Below the pieces are notes generated by a model that saw only the letters and a list, made by a program, of their open reading frames with translations, ran no database searches and was not told the DNA's origin. Positions 15,481 to 22,902 of a stretch of 44,376 nt of DNA are shown here, one piece after another. Every line of letters begins with the position of its first letter. The first letter of the stretch is position 1. The stretch is from Bacteroidales bacterium (GTDB lineage Bacteria; Bacteroidota; Bacteroidia; Bacteroidales; UBA932). A program made the position numbers and the translations under genes. Location: assembly GCA_017473705.1 (NCBI GenBank), contig JAFUJQ010000012.1, positions 1 to 44,376 on the forward strand. Reading direction: 5' to 3'.

Positions 15481-16398
15481 ATGCACTTTGATAGCGATAT
15501 CTATTATGGAAATATCGTCAAAGGTGATCTTCGTGGCGCAATCACCTACATAAAGCAGTTCCCGGAACAAATCAACCTCTACAATCGATTCATGGATGTA
15601 TTCGAGCATGAGCAGTACATAACCTATGAAGTTGATTCAGAGCTGAACAACATTTTGACTGCCTATCAGCAGTATTACCGGGATGTATTTTACCTCTGCA
15701 TGGAAAAAGACCAGGCTGCGAGTAAACTGAGAGCGCGTCTGGCGGCTTTGTTAGGAATTACAGACGATGGCTTGGAGCTGTGCGATTTGGAGCAGAACCA
15801 GCTTGTGAGGCTCTTTATGAGCCGGGGGCTGCACTTCCTTGGCGGCAAGACAAGCGGTTACTATGGCCCCTATATCTGGCGAACGACGGAAACGGTATCT
15901 TACGATGTGGAACTGCCTGATGGCATTCAGAGCTATACAGTAAAACTCATTGATGGTTTTATTACCCGGAGCTGGATCGATTACCTTTCCTTTGGTGAGA
16001 TCGGTCCCGGCGGATGGGCGGACGGTGACGGTACCATCAACTGCGTGAAATCTGCCTGGGACTTTGAAAGTGAGAGATTCCGTGTGTCGCTTCTGAAACA
16101 CGAAGCCCAACACGCAAGAGATCTGGAAACGGACAAGGATATGTCCTCCGAGGATCTGGAGTATCGGGCGAAGCTAGTGGAGCTGATCTATTCCAGTGAG
16201 AGGAATTTGCTGCAAGCATTTGCCAAGGAAGCCGATAACTCCGATAAAAGCAACGGTCATGCAATGGCGGCATTTCGAATCATGAAAGGTTTTTCCGATG
16301 CACTTGGCGCGGACCGGATCCATCCTGCTGCAATCACAGTTGAACAGATACGTACTGTAGCACGATACCTGTTTGACAATGCTAGAGAAGGAAAATGA
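15481..16398 (+). CDS. Hypothetical protein with HEAQH metal-site motif
   Basis: This 305-residue protein is not recognised. KHEAQHARDLE at 206-216 supplies an HExxH pair (H207, E208, H211) with E216 and E225 nearby as possible third ligands. A WRTTETVSYDVELPDG beta region comes before it. AAGGAG is 7 nt before the ATG at 15481. There is no signal peptide. Together with the 12125 gene it is the second unassigned HExxH protein in one operon, though the two sequences do not look related outside the motif. Zinc-dependent hydrolysis is an inference. Confidence 0.7.
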   Translation: MHFDSDIYYGNIVKGDLRGAITYIKQFPEQINLYNRFMDVFEHEQYITYEVDSELNNILTAYQQYYRDVFYLCMEKDQAASKLRARLAALLGITDDGLELCDLEQNQLVRLFMSRGLHFLGGKTSGYYGPYIWRTTETVSYDVELPDGIQSYTVKLIDGFITRSWIDYLSFGEIGPGGWADGDGTINCVKSAWDFESERFRVSLLKHEAQHARDLETDKDMSSEDLEYRAKLVELIYSSERNLLQAFAKEADNSDKSNGHAMAAFRIMKGFSDALGADRIHPAAITVEQIRTVARYLFDNAREGK

Positions 16399-16400
16399 AA

Positions 16401-16901
16401 ATGGAACAACTTGAATTATACATTCCAAAGCTGGAGGATCTGTGGTTCTATCAGAAGATGATGTCTGACCCGGAAACCATGTCCTACAACGATCCCTGGG
16501 GCGGTTGTATCGACTACCCGGATGAGGTCTTGCCCGACTGGCATGCGAAATGGGTAGGAAAGGAGCCGGAGCGATTCTACGCCTACATTAAGCGCAGCTC
16601 GGACGGAGCATGGATCGGTGATGTGAACTTCCACTATACCCCGGATAAGGACTGGTGGGACATGGGTATCGTGATCTATGCACCCTATCGTGGTGAAGGC
16701 TATGCTGTTCCCTCGCTGAAGCTGTTGCTGGATCATGCATTCCGTGTCTGCGGTATTTCCCGGCTCCATAACAACTTTGAAACTACCCGGGACGCTGCCT
16801 GGGCTATTCACCGCAAGGTAGGATTTAAGGAAATGGGTGTAGAGGATGGCATCCTCCAACTTATGCTTACGAAAGAGGATTATCTGAGCAATAATCCCTG
16901 A
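16401..16901 (+). CDS. GNAT-family N-acetyltransferase
   Basis: The GNAT protein is about 166 residues, with an acetyl-CoA loop YAPYRGEGYAVPSLKLLL and a late NNFETTRDAAWAIHRKVGF strand-helix. It begins inside the previous stop region. ATG at 16401 has AGAAGG at a proper distance, while ATG at 16395 is too close to it. The Trp-rich central part (DKDWWDMGIVIY) is typical of a subset of aminoglycoside-like GNATs, but substrate assignment is not possible. It is the ninth gene of the operon. Confidence 0.9.
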   Translation: MEQLELYIPKLEDLWFYQKMMSDPETMSYNDPWGGCIDYPDEVLPDWHAKWVGKEPERFYAYIKRSSDGAWIGDVNFHYTPDKDWWDMGIVIYAPYRGEGYAVPSLKLLLDHAFRVCGISRLHNNFETTRDAAWAIHRKVGFKEMGVEDGILQLMLTKEDYLSNNP

Positions 16902-16918
16902 TTCAGAAAGGACTAATC

Positions 16919-17353
16919 ATGGTTATCGGAATTTTTGGTGAAAGCTGCACCGGAAAATCCACTCTTGCTGAGAAGATTGCCTCCAGCTTTCCCTCCGAAG
17001 AATTTACCGGCAAGGACTATCTGCGCCTTGCTAAGAATGAGAACATTGCCAAGGTGATGTTCCAGAACATGCTGAATGCCGCCGTAACCGGCGAGAACAT
17101 CATTTATGTTATCTCTGAGAAAGAGCATCTTTCGCTGCTGCCGGAGGGGGCCCTGCGTATCCTTGTAACGGCAGATTTGGAACTGATCAAGTCCCGGTTT
17201 GCCCAGAGAATGCGTGGCAACCTGCCTGCTCCTGTGGCAGCCATGCTGGAAAAGAAGCACGGCTGCTTCGATGCAGAGTCCCATGACATTCATGTTGTGT
17301 CCGGGGAAACTGACTTGGATGCAGTCGTTACACAAATCAATGCGAGGCGATAA
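16919..17353 (+). CDS. Small P-loop kinase-like protein
   Basis: This 144-residue P-loop protein has Walker A GESCTGKST (G7-T15) at the very N terminus. The layout of a cytidylate-kinase-like or AAA nucleotide kinase follows: a short LID-like region (SRFAQRMRGNLP) with basic residues and an EKEHLSLL segment. It is shorter than most nucleoside-monophosphate kinases, so the acceptor is unclear. Small kinases next to acetyltransferases and methyltransferases can be antibiotic phosphotransferases, but nothing here identifies the substrate. It is cotranscribed, 3 nt before the next gene. Confidence 0.75.
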   Translation: MVIGIFGESCTGKSTLAEKIASSFPSEEFTGKDYLRLAKNENIAKVMFQNMLNAAVTGENIIYVISEKEHLSLLPEGALRILVTADLELIKSRFAQRMRGNLPAPVAAMLEKKHGCFDAESHDIHVVSGETDLDAVVTQINARR

Positions 17354-17356
17354 GAG

Positions 17357-17845
17357 ATGCTGGAACTGATTGCGATTTCGGAAGTGAATGACGCATTGGC
17401 AGAGATGGTTGCTTTCTTCCGAGTAGAGCTGCGATCCTACAAAGGTATCGTATCAAAGCCATATGTGGATGCAGGCCGCGAAGAAATGGAAGAGTATCTT
17501 GCGGCTGGTTTCCCGGTATTTGCCGGCTTGGTAGATGGTCAGTATGCCGGTTATGTGGTTTGCCGTGTTGATAACGAGGTCGTGTGGGTGGAATCCATCT
17601 TTGTGAAAGAGGAGTACCGCCGTCACGGTGTTGCTTCCGCCCTGCACAGTAAAGCAGAGGAAATTGCTGCTTCTTATGGTGAGGAAACCGTCTATAACTA
17701 CGTTCACCCCAATAATCATCGAATGATCGAGTTTCTGCGCAAGCGGGGCTATACCGTACTGAACCTAATTGAAATCCGGAAGCCCTACAAAGGCGAAAAT
17801 CTGACGCAGGCAATTACTGTCGGTAATCATGAATTTGATTATTGA
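17357..17845 (+). CDS. GNAT-family N-acetyltransferase
   Basis: This 162-residue GNAT has a clear acetyl-CoA binding motif EEYRRHGVASALHSKAEE after the WVESIFVK strand, and the NYVHPNNHRMIEFLRKRGY segment that closes the fold. It is the last gene of the packed operon; the following 150 bases contain no terminator that I can see but hold a new promoter for the XRE gene. Substrate unknown. Confidence 0.92.
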   Translation: MLELIAISEVNDALAEMVAFFRVELRSYKGIVSKPYVDAGREEMEEYLAAGFPVFAGLVDGQYAGYVVCRVDNEVVWVESIFVKEEYRRHGVASALHSKAEEIAASYGEETVYNYVHPNNHRMIEFLRKRGYTVLNLIEIRKPYKGENLTQAITVGNHEFDY

Positions 17846-17857
17846 GGGGGAAACAAT

Positions 17858-17998
17858 GTGATCAATTCTGCCAGCAAAACGGTTGTGAGCGATCTTAATG
17901 GACCGTACAAGAAATCAGTTTACGCAACTGATGGTTTCCATTCGCCAATCAAAATGCACATAATGCTTTCTGGACATACACATTCAGCCGTGGTATGA
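17858..17998 (+). CDS. Possible small ORF or gene remnant
   Basis: A GTG-started 46-codon reading frame follows GAGGGGG at good distance, but shows no domain and overlaps the promoter of the next gene. It may be a leader ORF, a remnant or chance. Reported at low confidence because the ribosome binding site is good. Confidence 0.25.
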   Translation: MINSASKTVVSDLNGPYKKSVYATDGFHSPIKMHIMLSGHTHSAVV

Positions 17999-17999
17999 T
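17971..17999 (+). promoter_or_regulatory. Sigma-A promoter of the XRE-GyrI-like gene
   Basis: TGGACA (17971-17976), a 17-nt spacer and TATGAT (17994-17999) lie about 30 nt upstream of the ATG at 18030, giving the XRE gene its own transcript. Confidence 0.7.
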
Positions 18000-18029
18000 G
18001 GCCCCATCAATATGAAAGGCGGCAAAAGC

Positions 18030-18779
18030 ATGAAACTTGGTACAAATTTGCAATATTTGCGCAGACTTCACGGCAATATGACGCAGGAAAAACTGGCTGA
18101 ACAGATGGGAGTATCCCGTCAAACAGTGTCCAAGTGGGAGAACGGCGAAGCAAATCCGGATTTGGACAAGCTGCTGGAACTGAGTAGGCTTTTTTCCTGT
18201 ACGCTCGACGCACTGCTGAAAGAAGATCTGGCACCCCAAGCAGATTGCTTTTCTCCCGTTTCCATCGTAACCGTTCCAGCTTTCACCTTGGGCCGCTATA
18301 TCATTATCAGCCCCCAACCTGAGAATGATGTGCAGATGTATCTGGATAAATGGGCACAATGCAGCGGCCTATATGAAATTCCTGGCAAGCATCGGCAAAT
18401 AGGCTGGGACTTCCCATTCGTATCCATGGAACAGCAGAACCGGTTCGGACTTCGGGGCTATGTGGCTGGATGGATCTTACCGGAGGGCTTCGATCCGAAA
18501 TGCTCCGGCGTTGAGATTTATAAGCAGGATGAAGCACAATACGCAAGGATCACCGTCCACGATCCTTTCCAAGCCGCTTTTGAACGGATTCCCAAAGGCT
18601 ATCAGCGGATTATGGATTATTTGGGTGCCAACGGATTCAAGGAGAACCACGGGACGGAATTTCTCAGCTGCTTTGAGGAAGTCTACGAGATAAATGGAGA
18701 GACCTGTATGGATATCTATGTCCATGCTGATTGCGTTGGAAGAGGTAATCTGCATACAAATTTCAGCAGAGATATGTAA
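18030..18779 (+). CDS. XRE regulator with GyrI-like effector domain
   Basis: The protein has 249 residues. The HTH_3 domain covers residues 1-62 (LAEQMGVSRQTVSKWENGEA is the core). From about residue 75 a GyrI/SbmC-like effector-binding region follows, with the FTLGRYIIIS strand, Trp-rich pocket residues, and the FERIPKGYQRIMDYL helix of AraC-effector-type domains. This combination is used by Clostridia as a ligand-responsive regulator. AAAGGCGG lies 7 nt before the ATG at 18030; an upstream ATG at 18012 overlaps that site. It may control the downstream small-enzyme genes. Confidence 0.88.
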   Translation: MKLGTNLQYLRRLHGNMTQEKLAEQMGVSRQTVSKWENGEANPDLDKLLELSRLFSCTLDALLKEDLAPQADCFSPVSIVTVPAFTLGRYIIISPQPENDVQMYLDKWAQCSGLYEIPGKHRQIGWDFPFVSMEQQNRFGLRGYVAGWILPEGFDPKCSGVEIYKQDEAQYARITVHDPFQAAFERIPKGYQRIMDYLGANGFKENHGTEFLSCFEEVYEINGETCMDIYVHADCVGRGNLHTNFSRDM

Positions 18780-18868
18780 TAATCTGAACGCGGAACATGG
18801 AATGAAGTTATGCTTCCGCATAAAAGAACACAAGCTAATCGGAACCTATAGAAAGGAAAATGATAAGT

Positions 18869-19192
18869 ATGGACAGATCAATGATTGCATATTGTGGATC
18901 CTATTGTGGTGTGTGCGAATGGAAGGATAAACTTGGGTGTCAGGGCTGTAAAGCCTGCCAGGGCAATGTGTTTTGGGGAGAATGCGACAAAGCGAAGTGC
19001 TGCATCGAGAAGGGATTCGATCACTGTGGCGAGTGCCCTGAGCTTCCCTGTGAAAAGCTTTGCGGTCTTTTCGATGATCCGGAACATGGAGATAAAGGAG
19101 TTAGGCTCCGCAATCTGAAAAACTGGGCTTCCGGCAATGATACATACGAGAAGCTCGGAAATGCGGCGCAGGATCAGGCAAAAGAATTGTGA
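18869..19192 (+). CDS. Cysteine-rich DUF3795-like protein
   Basis: The protein has 107 residues from ATG 18869 (110 from 18860; both have AAGG upstream at imperfect distance). Twelve or so cysteines are arranged as CGSYCGVC, GCQGCKAC, KCC and CGECPELPCEKL, matching the small zinc- or cluster-binding family DUF3795, which is common in anaerobic Firmicutes. Function is not established. It is cotranscribed with the RibD-like reductase, which starts directly after its stop. Confidence 0.82.
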   Translation: MDRSMIAYCGSYCGVCEWKDKLGCQGCKACQGNVFWGECDKAKCCIEKGFDHCGECPELPCEKLCGLFDDPEHGDKGVRLRNLKNWASGNDTYEKLGNAAQDQAKEL

Positions 19193-19200
19193 GGGCATGG

Positions 19201-19881
19201 ATGAACAGACCTGTCACAACCTTATTTATGCTGATGTCTGTTGACGGGAAAATCAGTCCTGGCGCAACAGATGATTTGGATTTTGATAAAGACCTTCCAC
19301 ATATTACTGGAGTAAAGGAAGGATTGCAGCAGTATTACGATATTGAACAGACAACGGATTTGTGGTCTTTGAACTCCGGGCGCGTACAGGCAAAGATGGG
19401 TGTCAATGAAAGGGAACTGCCAGCAAAGACGCCTGTATCCTTCGTGCTGATTGACAACCATCACTTGACGAAGAACGGTGTACGGTATTTCTGTGCCCGG
19501 TCAAAAGAATTTGTTTTGGTAACTGCAAACAAGGAGCACCCTGCCTTTGGTGTTGAAGAGCCGAATCTCCATATCATCTATCAGGACGAGTTGGATCTTG
19601 AAGATATGCTTCATCTGCTTAAGGAGAATCACGGTTGTGAGCGTATCACGATTCAGACTGGCGGAACGTTGAATGGAATGTTCTTGCGGGCAAAGCTGTT
19701 TGACTATGTGGACATCGTTGTTGCGCCGATCCTGGCCGGCGGAAAAGCAACATCTACGCTTATTGACGGAGAGGCCATACTTACTCCTGAGCAACTGTAT
19801 GAACTGGGTGTGTTGGAACTTGAAAGTGTACAGCCCTTGAATGGTTCGTATATCAGAATGAGATATAGAGTTATATCCTAA
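19201..19881 (+). CDS. RibD C-terminal domain reductase
   Basis: This roughly 226-residue protein has the dihydrofolate-reductase-like fold of the RibD C-terminal domain: a TTLFMLMSVDGKISP start, a conserved ITIQTGGTLNGMFLRAKL glycine motif for NADPH, and a VDIVVAPILAGG segment. It lacks the deaminase domain of RibD, so it is a stand-alone NAD(P)H-dependent reductase of unknown substrate. The ATG at 19201 lies 8 nt after the DUF3795 stop; GTG at 19189 overlaps it. A riboflavin pathway role is not supported by neighbours. Confidence 0.88.
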   Translation: MNRPVTTLFMLMSVDGKISPGATDDLDFDKDLPHITGVKEGLQQYYDIEQTTDLWSLNSGRVQAKMGVNERELPAKTPVSFVLIDNHHLTKNGVRYFCARSKEFVLVTANKEHPAFGVEEPNLHIIYQDELDLEDMLHLLKENHGCERITIQTGGTLNGMFLRAKLFDYVDIVVAPILAGGKATSTLIDGEAILTPEQLYELGVLELESVQPLNGSYIRMRYRVIS

Positions 19882-19947
19882 TATATGGATTACATGAACG
19901 AATCAGGCTGGCATAAAGGACACTATACGTATGGAGAGATGTTTACC

Positions 19948-20352
19948 ATGAGTAGATTTAGCGAAAAAGGCTATTATGTTAAGGAAAATGCGCCTGTTTA
20001 TTTAACTCTGGATATGGATAGGACCGCAAAGTGGTTTGAAGATGTATTAGGATGGTACAGCAACATTGTCGAAAGAGATGACAGTGGAAAAGGCTGTTAT
20101 GGGGTGGTGTTTGATATGCTACCCGAAGTTGAGCTTGTGCATTTAGCACCATTTACGGGGATGCAAATGTTCTATGGTGAACCTGAACCGCGATTGATTT
20201 CGTTTATGCAAGTAAAGGGAATTGATCAGATGCGGGCTTACATTGTCTCAAATGGTTGGGAAAAGATCACAGAGGTGGTAACCCAGCCGTGGGGCGGAAA
20301 GACCTGTAGCTTAACAACCATAGACGGATATAGGATTAACATATTTGAATGA
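19948..20352 (+). CDS. Glyoxalase/VOC-family protein
   Basis: This 134-residue vicinal-oxygen-chelate protein starts at the ATG at 19948 with GGAGA 10 nt upstream. The two beta-alpha-beta-beta-beta units are visible: an APVYLTLDMDRTAKWFEDVLGW start and a second unit with GIDQMRAYIVSNGWEKIT and a C-terminal TTIDGYRINIFE strand. This is the typical bleomycin-resistance/glyoxalase architecture. Metal ligands are not all identifiable, so it may be a binding protein. Codons upstream to 19885 lack a ribosome binding site. Confidence 0.85.
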   Translation: MSRFSEKGYYVKENAPVYLTLDMDRTAKWFEDVLGWYSNIVERDDSGKGCYGVVFDMLPEVELVHLAPFTGMQMFYGEPEPRLISFMQVKGIDQMRAYIVSNGWEKITEVVTQPWGGKTCSLTTIDGYRINIFE

Positions 20353-20379
20353 TACGAATAAAGCCAGAGGCATAGTGTA

Positions 20380-20427
20380 TGAATGTACAGTCTGATGCTT
20401 GGTATCCTTTGGTTGGAGGTACATTCA
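20380..20427 (+). promoter_or_regulatory. Inverted repeat embracing a ribosome binding site
   Basis: A perfect 9-bp inverted repeat (20380-20388 TGAATGTAC with 20419-20427 GTACATTCA) has its 3' arm directly after GGAGG and directly before an ATG at 20428. In RNA it would close a 30-nt loop and partly mask the start, so translational control is possible. Confidence 0.45.
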
Positions 20428-20481
20428 ATGAATAACGAAGTAAAGGAATATCTGCGAAGGGAAATAATGTATGGACTATAG
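20428..20481 (+). CDS. 17-codon ORF coupled to the cysteine-rich gene
   Basis: An ATG after GGAGG (20415-20419) opens a 17-codon ORF (MNNEVKEYLRREIMYGL) whose stop overlaps the start of the 115-residue ORF at 20471 in another frame. It may be a translational coupling peptide, or the N terminus of a formerly longer gene separated by a frameshift. Confidence 0.35.
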   Translation: MNNEVKEYLRREIMYGL

Positions 20482-20818
20482 AAACTGCGCTGTAGACTGC
20501 GTAGGCGAGGACACACTGCATCAATACAAGAGTCAGTTTGAGGCTTGTGATTTTGATAGGGATGTTCTCTTTTCGGTACCTACCGGTGATGATGATCTTG
20601 GCCGCCGTGTAATCGAACCCGGACATATATATGAGACCGGCTATTCCAGATGCATCTGCTGGCGTCCCAGTTGTGAATCTGCTCATTGTGAGTGTTCGAG
20701 GCAAGCGTTGATTTTCCTATACTCTCAACTGCTGCCGGACAAACATATCTCTGTTGAAACGGTATGCACAGTCAACCAAGGTGCCCCGAATTGTACATTC
20801 AGAATAGTCGTTGAGTAA
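20471..20818 (+). CDS. Cysteine-rich protein, possible V4R/thiazoline-hydrolase-like C-terminal domain
   Basis: The 115-residue protein carries cysteines in CICWRPSC, CECS, VCTV and NCTFRIVVE. The HCECSRQALIFLYSQLLP segment with a closing C-x-F-R-I strand is the pattern at the C terminus of V4R-type small-ligand domains and of the L-2-amino-thiazoline-4-carboxylate hydrolase-like family. Those proteins are usually longer, so this may be a truncated or frameshifted copy. AAGGG lies 9 nt before the ATG. Function uncertain. Confidence 0.5.
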   Translation: MDYRNCAVDCVGEDTLHQYKSQFEACDFDRDVLFSVPTGDDDLGRRVIEPGHIYETGYSRCICWRPSCESAHCECSRQALIFLYSQLLPDKHISVETVCTVNQGAPNCTFRIVVE

Positions 20819-20893
20819 TACTAAGTCCAAATGCAGTATCAGCACTGCAATCGGTGAGTGAATACAAATCTGAAACAGAAAGGGTGGTTTTTT

Positions 20894-20932
20894 ATGAAGA
20901 TGAATCGTGTATGGAGGGTTCACGCTTCCTAA
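20894..20932 (+). CDS. Leader peptide upstream of the double GNAT (12 residues)
   Basis: A 12-codon ORF (MKMNRVWRVHAS) with AAAGGGTGG 6 nt upstream lies 30 nt before the GNAT start. Its stop codon falls within a hairpin that competes with a second hairpin over the GNAT ribosome binding site. The arrangement resembles translational attenuators of resistance genes. Confidence 0.55.
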   Translation: MKMNRVWRVHAS

Positions 20933-20954
20933 CCCTCCGAATCATTATTGGAGG
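20913..20954 (+). promoter_or_regulatory. Mutually exclusive hairpins controlling the double-GNAT start
   Basis: Hairpin A pairs 20913-20920 (GGAGGGTT) with 20931-20938 (AACCCTCC). Hairpin B pairs 20934-20942 (CCTCCGAAT) with 20947-20954 (ATTGGAGG, the GNAT Shine-Dalgarno) with one bulged G. They share 20934-20938, so only one can form at a time. Hairpin B would block translation of the GNAT gene. Confidence 0.6.
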
Positions 20955-20961
20955 AATGTAA

Positions 20962-21891
20962 ATGGAAAACCAAATTACCATCCGTGAAGCGATCACGGAA
21001 AATGATGTTGCTGCCTTTTGGGAGCAACTTCACATCTACCACAAGAGGGATATCTTCCCCGATTCCAACAGCGAGGACCTGGAATACTTCCTTAGTTCAG
21101 AGTATCACGATCACATGATGAAAATTCATAGCAGACCACAGGATCGGTGCTACTATCTTTTCTTCCACCGGGATGGGCAGGACATCGGCTTTGCTATGCC
21201 GGTGATCTACACCACAGAGGATGGCAAGTGCTTCATCATGGAATTCTGTGTTTTCCCGGAGTTCCGCGGTAATGGGACCGGCAAGGAATGTGCCAGGGTG
21301 CTTCTGGACTGGGCAAAGGAACACGGCGCACTCTATGCGGAATTGAACTACGGCGGCGATAAGCGGCGGGAGCGTTTCTGGCAGAGCGTGGGTTTCATCA
21401 AAAACGGTGCAGATGAATGGGGCGAACCTCTTATGATCCTGCCCCCAGCAGAGGATGTTCCCATTACCGTCGAAATTCTCGCTGATCCAGAGGACTGGCA
21501 GCTCAAAAAGCTGGAAAATGGATTTTTAAAGGAGATTGGAGAAGCACCTGCAACCGAAGAAAAGCAGGAACAGCTTGCCCAGGCGATCCGGGATGGCAAG
21601 ATCACATTCTTTATGGCAAAGCGCGGCTACCGTGCTGTTGGAATGTGTAGCGTGGCGAAGTGTTTCTCTACCTTTGCCTGCACCGATACCGGAGTATTCG
21701 ATGACTTCTACATTGAACCGGTGTTGCGCAAGAAGGGTGTAGCCCGGAATCTGGCACAGGCAGCACAGGACTGGTGCAAAGAAAATGGCCTAGCTAGTCT
21801 GACTGTCTGCTGCGCTCCCTGCGACGAGGGGATGTATCAATCGCTGGGATTTGATCTCAGACTGGGAGCAACTTTCGCGCATATAACCTAA
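20962..21891 (+). CDS. Tandem GNAT protein (two acetyltransferase domains)
   Basis: This 309-residue protein has two GNAT folds. Domain 1 (about 1-155) has motif A at FPEFRGNGTGKECARVLLDWA and ends WQSVGFIKNG. Domain 2 (about 168-309) has IEPVLRKKGVARNLAQAAQDW and ends MYQSLGFDLRLG. Both retain the (Q/R)xxGxG/A-type acetyl-CoA loop, so either could be active. Fused GNATs are often drug-modifying enzymes, but the substrate cannot be read here. The start has GGAGG 7 nt upstream; the leader ORF and hairpins in front suggest inducible translation. A hairpin follows the stop. Confidence 0.88.
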   Translation: MENQITIREAITENDVAAFWEQLHIYHKRDIFPDSNSEDLEYFLSSEYHDHMMKIHSRPQDRCYYLFFHRDGQDIGFAMPVIYTTEDGKCFIMEFCVFPEFRGNGTGKECARVLLDWAKEHGALYAELNYGGDKRRERFWQSVGFIKNGADEWGEPLMILPPAEDVPITVEILADPEDWQLKKLENGFLKEIGEAPATEEKQEQLAQAIRDGKITFFMAKRGYRAVGMCSVAKCFSTFACTDTGVFDDFYIEPVLRKKGVARNLAQAAQDWCKENGLASLTVCCAPCDEGMYQSLGFDLRLGATFAHIT

Positions 21892-21898
21892 ATTAGCA

Positions 21899-21926
21899 GA
21901 AGCCCCGGATGGCTCCGGGGCTTCGT
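21899..21926. terminator. GC-rich hairpin between convergent genes
   Basis: A perfect 11-bp stem (21899-21909 with 21914-21924) with a 4-nt loop sits between the double GNAT and the convergent MerR gene. The T tracts are weak on both sides, so it is a probable but not ideal bidirectional terminator. Confidence 0.65.
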
Positions 21927-21939
21927 TATGCGGATTAAG

Positions 21940-22833
21940 TTACTTTCTGCGAAGCAACACAAAATGGTTCTGGTCATCGTTGCTGGGCTCAACGCTGCAA
22001 CCAAAACGGATATCCTCAGTATCCAGTTTTGGAAGCATTGCGGCGATCATAAACATCGGAAATTCCATTTTATCCGGATGCTTTTCCTCCGTCAGAAGGA
22101 AATAGAAACAGTGCTCGTACCCCTTTTGCATTTCGGGAATATTGTCGAGAAACTCGTAGACAAAATTCCAGCCATGGCATTCCCATACAGTTTCACTATT
22201 TTCCGGTGTAAGGGTGTCTGTTTTTCCGACATCTTGGTCGCCGAGCAGAACGGTATCCTTGTAGCCATTTTCCTTTAGTGATTCGAATGCTTCAATCATC
22301 TGCTGTGTTCCCTGAATCACGGAACCATTCAAAATCATTTGCACATCAGATGATGCAGGTAAGTGGCACAGAGTAGTTCTTTCATAGAACTCTTTCAGTT
22401 TGGCAATAACAGTCTCTCCGTCCGCAGGGGATATACCAAATTCGCGGAGCATTTCAAAGTCCGATACCGCATGGAATAGATAATCGGATGCGCTTTGTAC
22501 TAATTTTTCCATATTGTTTTTTTCGGACAGATATGATTGTTGGATTTCTTTGATCCGCTCCAGCTTTTGTGCCTGCTCAGTGATCTTCCGGTCGAATGCT
22601 TCAAACACCTGTTGATCCGGCATGGTAAGTAATGCCTTGATCTCGTCGATGGTGAAGTCAGCGGCCTGAAGGTTTTTGATCTTCACAAAATCTATGGCCT
22701 GAGATTTTGCGTAATAACGGTACCCAGACCATTGATCCACCTTAACCGGTTTCAGCAGGTCAATTTTATCGTAGTACCGCAGGGTCTGTGCGTTGCAGCC
22801 GCAAAGGGAAGCGAATTCTTTGATAGTCATCAT
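21940..22833 (-). CDS. MerR-family transcriptional regulator
   Basis: This 297-residue protein has an N-terminal winged HTH (IKEFASLCGCNAQTLRYYDK, then GYRYY) of MerR type and a long dimerisation helix (about 80-118). A roughly 170-residue C-terminal effector region with no cysteine cluster follows, so it would sense a small organic ligand rather than a metal. It has a MerR-style promoter with 19-nt spacer at 22857-22887, consistent with autoregulation, and a second promoter farther upstream. Convergent to the double GNAT; the regulated genes are unknown. Confidence 0.9.
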   Translation of the reverse strand: MMTIKEFASLCGCNAQTLRYYDKIDLLKPVKVDQWSGYRYYAKSQAIDFVKIKNLQAADFTIDEIKALLTMPDQQVFEAFDRKITEQAQKLERIKEIQQSYLSEKNNMEKLVQSASDYLFHAVSDFEMLREFGISPADGETVIAKLKEFYERTTLCHLPASSDVQMILNGSVIQGTQQMIEAFESLKENGYKDTVLLGDQDVGKTDTLTPENSETVWECHGWNFVYEFLDNIPEMQKGYEHCFYFLLTEEKHPDKMEFPMFMIAAMLPKLDTEDIRFGCSVEPSNDDQNHFVLLRRK

Positions 22834-22856
22834 ATCTGCAACCTCCTTCCACCGCG

Positions 22857-22887
22857 ACTATATCATTATAGTTTGGTGTAAAGTCAA
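22857..22887 (-). promoter_or_regulatory. MerR-type promoter with 19-nt spacer and dyad
   Basis: On the minus strand TTGACT (22882-22887) and TATAGT (22857-22862) are separated by 19 nt, the distorted spacing that MerR proteins correct. The spacer edges form a GACTnTA / TAnAGTC dyad. This is the likely autoregulatory operator of the MerR gene. An overlapping TATAAT (22865-22870) is too close to the -35 element to be used with it. Confidence 0.7.
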
Positions 22888-22902
22888 TAGGGAATTTCGG
22901 GA

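Noticed and set aside
11483-21891. Integron-type gene-cassette array
   Set aside because: Genes overlap or lie a few bases apart, and I saw no repeated attC-like recombination sites and no integrase.
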